A stretch of DNA of 43,534 nucleotides from Caryophanales bacterium (GTDB lineage Bacteria; Bacillota; Bacilli; Paenibacillales; CANHCR01): positions 1-43,534 of the forward strand of contig CANHCR010000020.1 of the NCBI GenBank assembly GCA_947459205.1, written 5' to 3'. Positions 36,158-43,534 of the stretch are shown here, piece after piece; within the stretch, counting starts at the first letter, position 1; each line of letters begins with the position of its first letter. The notes beneath the pieces are model-generated. The model was not told the origin of the DNA. It saw nothing but the letters and a program-made list of their open reading frames with translations, and made no database searches. The position numbers were made by a program, and so were the translations under genes.

Positions 36158-38011
36158 TTATTTACCATTTTTCGATTCCGTCACATACAGTCTAACATCA
36201 TTCATCCACGGAATCCCATATGGCGGATTGGAAAACAAGCGCGGATCGTATAAAATTTGCAAACGCGGGTCTTCGTTGCGCAAAAATCGCGGTTGTTTTT
36301 GATCTTCGAAATAATAACCAAGTGAAGCTTGCTGCAAACCAGGTTGCGGCACGGATGCAAAATCGCCACGCAACGCATTCAGTGTTACCGTCTTGCCAAA
36401 CAGTCCACCGATAATCCGATAACTCGAGACAATACCGAATAACTCGACGTCGTCATTGGAATACAAATACGCACGAATGTTGATCGGTTTTGAGGCTAGT
36501 GATTTGCCGGCCGTTGCTGCTAATGAATCGTCACGGTAAGAATTGAGCGAGATTTTACCGTTCGCAACAATGACTAGCGGTTCACCGAGCGAATCATCCG
36601 ATTCAGTCTGCGGCGGATTAATACTGCGCATGTCTTTCAAATCAACACTACCAGCGACGTACAACACGCCCTGCATGTTTAAGTTGCCGATAATTTTCAC
36701 ATCGCCTTGCACATACATCGAACCGTTGTATTTGAAGTCTGACAAGGTCGCGTTGCCGTTAATGACAATTTCGGCATTGCGTGCAGGGCGGTCATCATCA
36801 TCCAACATGACAATTTCGCCACTTAAATCTGCAGCAGAAATGTTTTCGTCTTTTTGACGAACGTAAAGCGATCCCTCGCGAATCACGAGTCGTGCATTGT
36901 TTTCCATACGAAACGCCGCACCGTCACTCAATTCATCATTGACTAGCAAATGTCCGCTAATGGTCAGATCATCATCCGTTGCTAAATTGTTGCCGATGAC
37001 AGTCACCCAATCGCGAAATTGGACATCTGTATTGAAAGAGTCGAGCCCACATTTGACAGAACAGCCCTCGCGCACCGTCACTCCCCGCCCGAGTTCCGTC
37101 CCCGCCTCGTCATCCGAAATTGGTTGAATGACACCGCTTAACAAACTTGCAGATTGCACTTTGGCAGCTACAATCGCGTTTGGCGAAAAACCAGGTGGAG
37201 GCACATCCTCAACGTTCACTTTTTCAACAAATGGAGCTGGCCAAGCAATTTGTTTCTGTACTTCATCGGTCGATACAGCTGAACCGCTCGATTTCAAAAA
37301 ACCGCGCCAAAATGGTGCCACCGCTGATATCGTCTGGCGATTACCGTTTTCATCAAAATAGCTGACTGCATCATTGACGACCAAGTTGTTATAGATTAAG
37401 CCATCGCCAATTACGGAAGGAGAACCATTCAGTGTAACGGCACCATCCTCCGATGTCGAGACGGCATAACGAAATACCGGCAAAATGTCACTGACATAAA
37501 CGACCAATTGTTTTTTTACATTCATTTGAATCGGTACTTTAACGCTTCCGGTGGATACGATTTCTAGACGATAAGAATAGGGCGCATCGGGGGCGTTTGC
37601 ATTCGGTTGACTAGCAATCGACTTTTTAATTTCGATGTTATATTCGCCTGACTCCGACCCGTCACTCGCGGATTTAATGACATCACGATATTCTTCTAGC
37701 GTCGCTAAATTCATATTGATTTGTTGTGCTCGTGCGATTCTCACATTCGTTTCAGCGGACTCCGCAGCCTGTTCACCGCGAACGAGCGCTTCGCGAATGA
37801 GTGTCAGTGCTTCATCAAGACCCATTTGTGCCATCGCTTCAGCACGAGCGCCCGCCACAACAGAAGCCGTACCTTTGTTATCCACGCGCAGTACATTCAA
37901 AAGTACGCCGCCTAGAATACTGAGTACGACGATGACGATTAAAACGACGAGCAGCGCAGAACCTTGCTCGTTACGCACTATGTTCATGGCTGTTCGTGCA
38001 ACTCCTCTCAT
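36158..38011 (-). CDS. PilX/GspK-like minor pilin with a large beta-rich domain
   Basis: This product (617 aa) begins with a type III signal-like N-terminus: RNEQG17 followed by S18-ALLVVLIVIVVLSILGG and the DxxG-type helix. The residue at mature position +5 is V, not the E conserved in major pilins; PilX- and GspK-type tip pilins share this. The bulk is a beta-rich region with short repeated turns (ISGHLLVND, INGNATLSDF, VQGDVKIIGNLNMQGVL, VAGSVDL; about residues 340-470) suggestive of a beta-helix. The ATG overlaps the preceding gene by 4 nt (ATGA). It likely completes a tip complex with the next two genes upstream. Confidence 0.8.
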   Translation of the reverse strand: MRGVARTAMNIVRNEQGSALLVVLIVIVVLSILGGVLLNVLRVDNKGTASVVAGARAEAMAQMGLDEALTLIREALVRGEQAAESAETNVRIARAQQINMNLATLEEYRDVIKSASDGSESGEYNIEIKKSIASQPNANAPDAPYSYRLEIVSTGSVKVPIQMNVKKQLVVYVSDILPVFRYAVSTSEDGAVTLNGSPSVIGDGLIYNNLVVNDAVSYFDENGNRQTISAVAPFWRGFLKSSGSAVSTDEVQKQIAWPAPFVEKVNVEDVPPPGFSPNAIVAAKVQSASLLSGVIQPISDDEAGTELGRGVTVREGCSVKCGLDSFNTDVQFRDWVTVIGNNLATDDDLTISGHLLVNDELSDGAAFRMENNARLVIREGSLYVRQKDENISAADLSGEIVMLDDDDRPARNAEIVINGNATLSDFKYNGSMYVQGDVKIIGNLNMQGVLYVAGSVDLKDMRSINPPQTESDDSLGEPLVIVANGKISLNSYRDDSLAATAGKSLASKPINIRAYLYSNDDVELFGIVSSYRIIGGLFGKTVTLNALRGDFASVPQPGLQQASLGYYFEDQKQPRFLRNEDPRLQILYDPRLFSNPPYGIPWMNDVRLYVTESKNGK

Positions 38012-38598
38012 TGAGCAATCGGGATTTCCGTTTTGATGCGAATGGTAGGCTGTTCTTTTACGGCATTTCCACGCTTTTTCGAAGTAAATACAAGATCGAC
38101 CGACACCAACTGACTGTCTGCAATCGAACGAACGGCGAGTTTTGACGTGTCTTGTATATCAAACTGCGATTTGTCAAGCGTACGAACGATCGAATTTTCC
38201 GAATCTTTGTCCATGATACCGCTACCCGTTACTGGGGTGAGACGAATGCTTTCCTCATCTGGACTGAGTAAGATCGAATAATAGCGAATGTAGTTTGAGT
38301 CCGTCTTTTGGCCTGCGTCTACCGTTTCTTTTTTGATGACGATAATTTCATTTTCACGCGAACCCTGATAAGCATAAACCGATTGTTCGAATAAATCGAG
38401 CAACTGGCTATAGAACACGTTTACTTGCGAGCGAAGCTGCGCCTCCGCTGCCACACGCTTATACATCGACATCCCCATAAAAAGAAAGGAATATAAGATC
38501 GTGGTAATCATCCCGAACAGTACGAGCGCAGTCATTACTTCGATGAGCGTCAGACCCTTTTGGTTATGCAACGGTTTAAAAAGTTTCATGGTCCTCAT
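38008..38598 (-). CDS. Type IV prepilin-like protein (PilW/GspJ-like)
   Basis: This protein (196 aa) has the prepilin cleavage motif QKG followed by LTLIEVMTALVLFGM, with the conserved glutamate at mature position +5 and a hydrophobic helix that ends near residue 45. The globular part (LRSQVNVFYSQLLDLFEQSVYAYQG) resembles PilW/GspJ/ComGF-type minor pilins. Two starts are possible (38598 or 38589); GGGAGG precedes both at unusual spacing. It directly abuts the upstream gene and overlaps the downstream one, implying coupled synthesis. Confidence 0.85.
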   Translation of the reverse strand: MRTMKLFKPLHNQKGLTLIEVMTALVLFGMITTILYSFLFMGMSMYKRVAAEAQLRSQVNVFYSQLLDLFEQSVYAYQGSRENEIIVIKKETVDAGQKTDSNYIRYYSILLSPDEESIRLTPVTGSGIMDKDSENSIVRTLDKSQFDIQDTSKLAVRSIADSQLVSVDLVFTSKKRGNAVKEQPTIRIKTEIPIAQ

Positions 38599-39204
38599 CT
38601 ACCTCCCGAATACAAGATACGAATCGAGATAGGTGGACATTTTTTTAGTGGGTTCAGCAATCGTATCTTCACTACCCCAGTAAACAGTTAAACGAAACTT
38701 AAGCAAAAAATCCATCGGTTTATTGCTAGAAGTACCTTGCGTAAACCCTTTAAATGCATCGGCATAGCCAGTTTGTTCATTCGCTTGGAGTTCGAAAATG
38801 TAGTGATAATTTACACCGTTGACCGATTTTTCCGGACGTAACAACGTATTTATGCTGAGCGGCTCTAACAATTGCAAATCAGCGTTGAGAACGGGCGAAT
38901 TGAAACGGTTCTCCGTCAATCGAAGCGTTCGTTCGCCAGAGAACAAAGGTGTCATCATCGACAATTTGCTAAATGTAGAGCCGTCATCCGCTAACGCTTC
39001 GCGAAGTTGTTCCACTTTCATATTGGCTAGCTTGATTGCCACGATTCGTCGACTGTCTTCCGCCGATGATTCAACGGACTGGATGAAATAGCCCATGATG
39101 GTCAATGAGACAAATGACATAATGGACACGCTAAGCAAGACTTCGACCAAAGAAAGCCCCGCTTGATTTGTGATGAACGTGTTCCATTTGCGCCACCTGC
39201 TCAT
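38599..39204 (-). CDS. Type IV prepilin-like protein (PilV/GspI-like)
   Basis: This protein (201 aa) has cleavage motif NQAG followed by LSLVEVLLSVSIMSFVSLTIM, with glutamate at mature +5. The short basic leader (MSRWRKWNTFITNQAG) is 16 residues, normal for class IVa. SVSIMSF and the KLANMKVEQLRE segment after the helix are typical of PilV/GspI minor pilins. The start has GAGGGG upstream and lies 13 nt after the stop of the giant protein. Confidence 0.85.
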   Translation of the reverse strand: MSRWRKWNTFITNQAGLSLVEVLLSVSIMSFVSLTIMGYFIQSVESSAEDSRRIVAIKLANMKVEQLREALADDGSTFSKLSMMTPLFSGERTLRLTENRFNSPVLNADLQLLEPLSINTLLRPEKSVNGVNYHYIFELQANEQTGYADAFKGFTQGTSSNKPMDFLLKFRLTVYWGSEDTIAEPTKKMSTYLDSYLVFGR

Positions 39205-39217
39205 GCCATTTCCCCTC

Positions 39218-42200
39218 TTAATGAATATTGATATTATAGTTGATTCGTACCCGTACTGGTGCTCGCTTGTGAATGGATGAATATCCGTTTTCCATAGAGC
39301 TCAAATTTTTGCTGTCGCGCAAACGGACGTAAACAAAATTCACTCCAGATGATGAGACGGTTAGCGAACGAGAGCCCAACTTCTTCCACCCTGTTGCAGA
39401 AGGTTCGGGCGGTGTACCAGTAAACGAGATGGGTCTGTTGATGATCTGATATTCAGGCGCCGTCAGTTTCATTCCTGAGACCATAGACCTCCAGTCGAAA
39501 CGCAACGGGACGGGACGATTGTGAACTCTCGATGTGACGGTCGATGCATTGACAAGCGACACATACGGTCCAACGTTTAGCCCCACGGTTCGCTCCTCAG
39601 CATCCGTTAAACCACCTTCATCCCGATAACTGACATTTATTTTTTTGTCGCCTTGTCTGACTTTTTCGTCAGCAAACAATGTGCTCCATTGCAGTGTGAT
39701 TTTTTTCGCAAAACCACTATCCAAACTTTCAATCGACAACAATTTTTTATCAATCGGATTGCCATCAATCGTAACACGAAAATCATCAGACACTGGCGTA
39801 TCGTCGGCAATTTGATAAGTCAGGCTCATATCGTTCGTTCGATTGGCGAACCTTACACCATTCAATGTCAACTCGTTTTGAACCGGAGGTTCGCTTGTCA
39901 CTTTAGGCGGTTCATTCGGCAAACGGTATTTAAAAGATGTTGAAAATTCGTCTCCAGTTTTCGCTACACCAGAGACAGCATCAGTAAATGCACGGAACAT
40001 ATGCGTTTGAAGGGCAAAATTGCTTGGCACTACCACTCGCTCTTCGGCATTCCAGTTGCTCCACGACTTACCGCCATCAAGCGAATACTCGTAGCCTTTT
40101 ATATATGAACTGAGAAAACCATTGTAGAGCAACATGTTTTCTGGATTGAGCGGAGTTGAGCCTAATAACGGTGATTTCAACGCTGAACCAGATACGCTCG
40201 TTATGCGTGTAGAAGGTAAAATGTTGGCGATAAATCGATTGCTTAAATTGGCGGACAAAAATTTATTGTCATTTGTCATATAGCTAACCGCAGTCGGTGT
40301 GGAAGGCAATAAATCCCATGATGTAACACTCATAGTGTTATGATGATTCGCTCGAACGGTCGTGTCATCATTTGCAAATTGGATGGAACGAATCGGATAT
40401 TTTGCGCCATCGCCAGCAAACGGGTCAATCGTCCATTGTAACACTCCACCATTCACACTATATCGAGAAAGCGTGCCATCGATTTTACCGACATACTTAT
40501 TACCGTACATATCATACCTTACCGCTGCTAATCGCATCTCATAAGATTCTTTTGCGCTTACAGAGCAGTTCATGTCCGTGTAAGGAAACTCAAGTTTAGC
40601 GGCGTTTAGTTTGAATACACCACCATCATTCGAAAGCACATTCACCTTTATTTTGAACGCCGAATTGCTGCTTAACGGTATCTCATTCAGCGCAATTTTC
40701 AAGATCCCGTTATTAAGTGTCACTGAGTTGGGATACACTTGGTCGTTAACAATTGCGTCAGCAACGTTTGTCCCGCCAGGCAAAGTGAACCCAGATGGAA
40801 CAGATTGTACCAAACTAACTTCTGATAATTTTTCGGTTGATAGTTGTGAGACGATCCCTTCCAAATTCAATCGGAATTGTTCTGCATCCTCCGCGCGGAA
40901 GAAACTTCCCCGGCCGACTTTTGCAATGTACTCAAGAAACGTTAAATCAATCGCTGCAGAATCAATGTTAATCGCATTATCTGAACCGATGGCAATGACA
41001 TGAACTTCAGATCCAGTAGAAACAAGATGTTGTAATTGCTCTCGGGCATGTGTATAACCGAGTCTACGCGCAAACGGGTTTTCGCGAGATTGACCGAAGA
41101 TAAGCGTGCTATTGCCATTGCCCTCTAACTTCCCTGTATTCGGATCCACATTGGGCAAACCGTCACTTAAGAAAATGACGATTTTCCGCCGGTCTTCTGG
41201 TTCATAAAATTCAGGTTTCGAGGCGATAATTTTTCCGTTCGTACTCGACACAGATGAGTATGTGCTCGTACCGGATGAAAACAATACAGGATTGCCATTC
41301 AGTTTTTGCCATAACGATTGCTTTTCATCAGTGAAGACTGCTCGAAAACTATCCAAATTCGTCAACGGCACCGTGAATTTGTGATACCCTTTCAATTCGG
41401 AAGGGTACATTTTTTCACCAGGCGCTTTCGTCCAAACGCCGTTCAATTCATAGTGAATATAAGGTTCATCAATCCCGTTTACCGCACCACTATGGTAATA
41501 TACGGTAGCCATCTTTGTTTCGCCGCGAACCATTTGCGAGTGGTTGATTTTTCTACCCACTACCTCACGTGGCGAGCCACTCACAAGTGTGCTTGAGACC
41601 GGATAATAAACCGAATAATCTCTTGGTAACGGGAAATTCCTACCGCCATTATTTTGCCAATTGCCATTGCCATCCGTGAAAGCAGCTTGGTTAATACTCG
41701 TAAAACTTCCGAGCGGAATGAGCGTAGTATGATATCCAGTGACCGTCGAAGGAACCATAGGTATGCCTGGCAGCGTCGTCCACCTACTGCCATCCATTGA
41801 ATAATGAATATGCGGATTTTCCAAAGCGCTCATCCCACTTAACGTATACAACTCATCACTCTTATAGTAAACTCGCGCAACATTTTGATTTTGAATAAAT
41901 TGGAACGGCGACTTATCGACGATTGTGTTGGTCTCAGGATCATAAAGTTTTATCCCGGGTTTGATTTTGTTGAAAAAGCGCCGATCCCCTTGTGAGTCGT
42001 TGAATGTTCCGTCAGAAAAAGCGAATCGCTCAATATCCTCGTTTGCGCCTAAATCAATCGAAAGGTAATGGTATCCCGCAATCATCGACGGACTCATTTT
42101 AAGACCGTTAGTACCGGTCCATTGAGTACCATCTAATGTGTAGTGGATGTGTGGTGACTGATAAAAATGTTTCTGAGCAGTGTTCGTATACCGATTGCTT

Positions 42201-43534
42201 TTATAGTAAATCACGGCGATGTTATGATCATTCGGATTGTCTGCATACAACTTTTGCGTGACGGGGTCGTAAACCATCACTTTATCATTAATCTTATTAA
42301 AAAAATTGTTCCCGTTATCATTTTGCCATTTACGCAAAGCGGCATTTGCATTTCCGTCATTGAATGCCATTTTTGATAACTTCGAAGTTTCCCCGAGATC
42401 AATCGTGATATAGTGATATCCAGCAATCTTTGATGGTGTCATTTTTAATCCTGGATCGTTCGTCCAGTTCACTCCATCAATCGAAAAATGAATAAACGGA
42501 TTGCGAAATGGCTGTCTCTTTGTTTCATTGGTGTTCACGGTCATCGGTCCACCACTTTTGTAATAAATTGTTACGGTGTTCGAAATGACCGTTTTGTTCG
42601 TCACAGGATTGACAATCGTTTTGACAACTTCATCTGTGTGTTCGTCGAGTTTCTCCGTAAATACTGAGTTTACGCCTGCATAGAACGTTCCCGAACCTTC
42701 CGCACGATTCGTAAACAGATGAGACGCATGCGGAAATGGCGTCGCATAAAACGGTGCATTATCATCCGAAACGAGCAATGGTTTTGGGTTCGATCCGATT
42801 GTTTTGATTAGATTTCCGAACAGGTCGAATTTCTTTCTTCGCGGTTGGTATGCTTCAAAAAAGTTTGGATAAAAATTAGCACGGTTATCAATGTAGCGAA
42901 AATGAGCATAAAGCGGTCGATTCGCATCGATTTCTAGATCTTTTTTATATAAACCAAATGCTTCTGAAATGTCCATCGTTTTTGTCGTCCACTCATCTGC
43001 AGGGTTGTGACGATGCCTGATTTCTGGAATCGAAAAACCATTATAACGGTAAAAAAACGTGAATTTTTTCTTGTTCGGCGTTCGGAACGTTACGACATTG
43101 CTGGCAGAAGATACTAAGCCTTTTAAATCAACCGCACGCACAGCAACCGAGTATACATTATCAGCAGTCAAGTTATGAAAGGCATACGACAAACTTGTGG
43201 TGGTACCTTCTAAATTTCCGTTCAAAAACACTTGATAGTGACGTACGCCGCTATTATCAAGAGCTGCTGACCAATTAAACTCTGCAGATGTACTGTCAGA
43301 TTTAGATAATTGTAGTTTAACTGGCGCGGTCGGTGGAGTAACGTCGACTTTCGTCGTAATTCTAAGGACCTGACTTCGCTTTGATTGCACGCCATTTTTA
43401 TCTACTGCAAGCACGTAATAATCATATGTACTAGACGGGACAATGTTTGTATCTGTATAGCTCGTCGCTATCGTTTCGAGAATTTTCGTGTAGTTAAACA
43501 TCGAATCTTTACTTCGATACAATTCATAGCGCAA
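39218..43534 (-). CDS. Giant extracellular FN3 / CBM25-like / vWA protein, probable pilus-tip adhesin (5' end outside window)
   Basis: At least 1438 residues; the N-terminus lies beyond the right edge, so no signal peptide can be seen. In visible order: part of one FN3 module (to about residue 60), a second FN3 (about 66-152), a degenerate CBM-like segment (157-250), a segment with EGSGTFYAGVNSVF (279-292) like a vWA metal-loop region, four CBM25-like modules (319-757), then the C-terminal half of a vWA domain: KIVIFLSDGLPN (784-795), VHVIAIG (844-850) and a final helix to about 898. Beta-sandwich-like sequence follows to the end. There is no LPXTG motif or C-terminal membrane anchor, unlike sortase-linked adhesins. 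It lies immediately upstream of three prepilin genes, like PilY1 in Gram-negative loci. PilY1-like is inferred from context, not from sequence identity. Confidence 0.75.
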   Translation of the reverse strand: MRYELYRSKDSMFNYTKILETIATSYTDTNIVPSSTYDYYVLAVDKNGVQSKRSQVLRITTKVDVTPPTAPVKLQLSKSDSTSAEFNWSAALDNSGVRHYQVFLNGNLEGTTTSLSYAFHNLTADNVYSVAVRAVDLKGLVSSASNVVTFRTPNKKKFTFFYRYNGFSIPEIRHRHNPADEWTTKTMDISEAFGLYKKDLEIDANRPLYAHFRYIDNRANFYPNFFEAYQPRRKKFDLFGNLIKTIGSNPKPLLVSDDNAPFYATPFPHASHLFTNRAEGSGTFYAGVNSVFTEKLDEHTDEVVKTIVNPVTNKTVISNTVTIYYKSGGPMTVNTNETKRQPFRNPFIHFSIDGVNWTNDPGLKMTPSKIAGYHYITIDLGETSKLSKMAFNDGNANAALRKWQNDNGNNFFNKINDKVMVYDPVTQKLYADNPNDHNIAVIYYKSNRYTNTAQKHFYQSPHIHYTLDGTQWTGTNGLKMSPSMIAGYHYLSIDLGANEDIERFAFSDGTFNDSQGDRRFFNKIKPGIKLYDPETNTIVDKSPFQFIQNQNVARVYYKSDELYTLSGMSALENPHIHYSMDGSRWTTLPGIPMVPSTVTGYHTTLIPLGSFTSINQAAFTDGNGNWQNNGGRNFPLPRDYSVYYPVSSTLVSGSPREVVGRKINHSQMVRGETKMATVYYHSGAVNGIDEPYIHYELNGVWTKAPGEKMYPSELKGYHKFTVPLTNLDSFRAVFTDEKQSLWQKLNGNPVLFSSGTSTYSSVSSTNGKIIASKPEFYEPEDRRKIVIFLSDGLPNVDPNTGKLEGNGNSTLIFGQSRENPFARRLGYTHAREQLQHLVSTGSEVHVIAIGSDNAINIDSAAIDLTFLEYIAKVGRGSFFRAEDAEQFRLNLEGIVSQLSTEKLSEVSLVQSVPSGFTLPGGTNVADAIVNDQVYPNSVTLNNGILKIALNEIPLSSNSAFKIKVNVLSNDGGVFKLNAAKLEFPYTDMNCSVSAKESYEMRLAAVRYDMYGNKYVGKIDGTLSRYSVNGGVLQWTIDPFAGDGAKYPIRSIQFANDDTTVRANHHNTMSVTSWDLLPSTPTAVSYMTNDNKFLSANLSNRFIANILPSTRITSVSGSALKSPLLGSTPLNPENMLLYNGFLSSYIKGYEYSLDGGKSWSNWNAEERVVVPSNFALQTHMFRAFTDAVSGVAKTGDEFSTSFKYRLPNEPPKVTSEPPVQNELTLNGVRFANRTNDMSLTYQIADDTPVSDDFRVTIDGNPIDKKLLSIESLDSGFAKKITLQWSTLFADEKVRQGDKKINVSYRDEGGLTDAEERTVGLNVGPYVSLVNASTVTSRVHNRPVPLRFDWRSMVSGMKLTAPEYQIINRPISFTGTPPEPSATGWKKLGSRSLTVSSSGVNFVYVRLRDSKNLSSMENGYSSIHKRAPVRVRINYNINIH
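41264..42580 (-). repeat. Four tandem CBM25-like modules within the giant protein
   Basis: Modules lie at about 42580-42245, 42220-41915, 41884-41579 and 41515-41264. Each starts with a [IV]YY[KH]S strand, then an aromatic core P-[FHY]-IH-[FY]-x3-G-x-WT, a P-x-x-[KL]-M segment, GYHxxxI-L, and [AV]F-x-DG or FTD. The first and third end with W-x-N and F-N/NF, as in starch-binding family 25. The copies differ widely in sequence, so they are old duplications. A fifth, degenerate copy may lie at about 43066-42785 (FFYRYNG, EWTTKTMDI). Confidence 0.75.

Noticed and set aside
38008-39204. Competence pseudopilus (comG) assignment for the prepilin genes
   Set aside because: The comG ATPase and membrane genes are absent, the prepilins are larger than ComGD-ComGG, and a vWA/CBM giant gene is not part of comG operons.
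39218-39400. Sortase signal at the end of the giant protein
   Set aside because: The C-terminus ends in RVRINYNINIH with no LPXTG, hydrophobic segment or basic tail, so wall anchoring by sortase is not supported.

Overview
The window is a compact chromosomal segment of a Gram-positive, probably endospore-forming member of the Bacilli. This rests on gene order (rpsB-tsf-pyrH-frr-uppS-cdsA-dxr-rseP; smc-ftsY-ylxM-ffh-rpsP-khpA-rimM-trmD; yceD-rpmF; rsmD-coaD beside ylbJ; hemE-hemH-hemY), on a Bacillus-type menaquinol:cytochrome c reductase (qcrABC), and on two sporulation-associated genes (ypjB, ylbJ). Strong Shine-Dalgarno sites and several TTG or GTG starts fit this. Species cannot be named from the sequence. 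Only ylbJ and yisL lie on the + strand.

Reading in the direction of transcription (right to left): (1) 43534-36158 holds a type IV pilus minor-pilin/tip locus. It consists of a giant truncated extracellular protein with FN3 modules, at least four CBM25-like repeats and the C-terminal half of a vWA domain, followed by three prepilin-like genes (PilV-, PilW- and PilX/GspK-like). An M42 aminopeptidase gene (35067-36128) follows closely. (2) yisL (+) and purT (-) diverge from overlapping promoters near 34600. (3) 34575-28302 is a tightly overlapping run of seven genes: purT, a thioredoxin-like gene, a Tat-type metallophosphoesterase, a low-molecular-weight tyrosine phosphatase, hemE, hemH and hemY. 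(4) rsmD and coaD follow, with ylbJ converging on coaD. (5) 26014-19128 carries yceD and rpmF, then a near-complete fatty-acid synthesis set (plsX, fabH, fabD, fabG, acpP, fabF), then rnc. (6) 19062-10774 carries smc, ftsY, ylxM, ffh, rpsP, khpA, rimM and trmD, i.e. chromosome organisation, protein targeting and ribosome maturation. (7) 10759-6780 carries a gamma-carbonic-anhydrase-like gene, ypiF, qcrABC and ypjB. (8) 6627-1 carries rpsB, tsf, pyrH, frr, uppS, cdsA, dxr and the 5' part of rseP.

The core part is conventional in content. Its order is less so: qcrABC sits between trmD and rpsB, where Bacillus subtilis has a long stretch including codY and motility genes, and fapR, ylqD and rplS are missing from their B. 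subtilis positions. The most novel-looking element is the pilus locus. Its gene set resembles the Gram-negative pilV-pilW-pilX-pilY1 minor-pilin operon, but the tip-protein candidate carries starch-binding-type modules, which suggests a retractable or extensible pilus that binds alpha-glucan. No tRNA, rRNA, CRISPR array, IS element or phage gene was seen.
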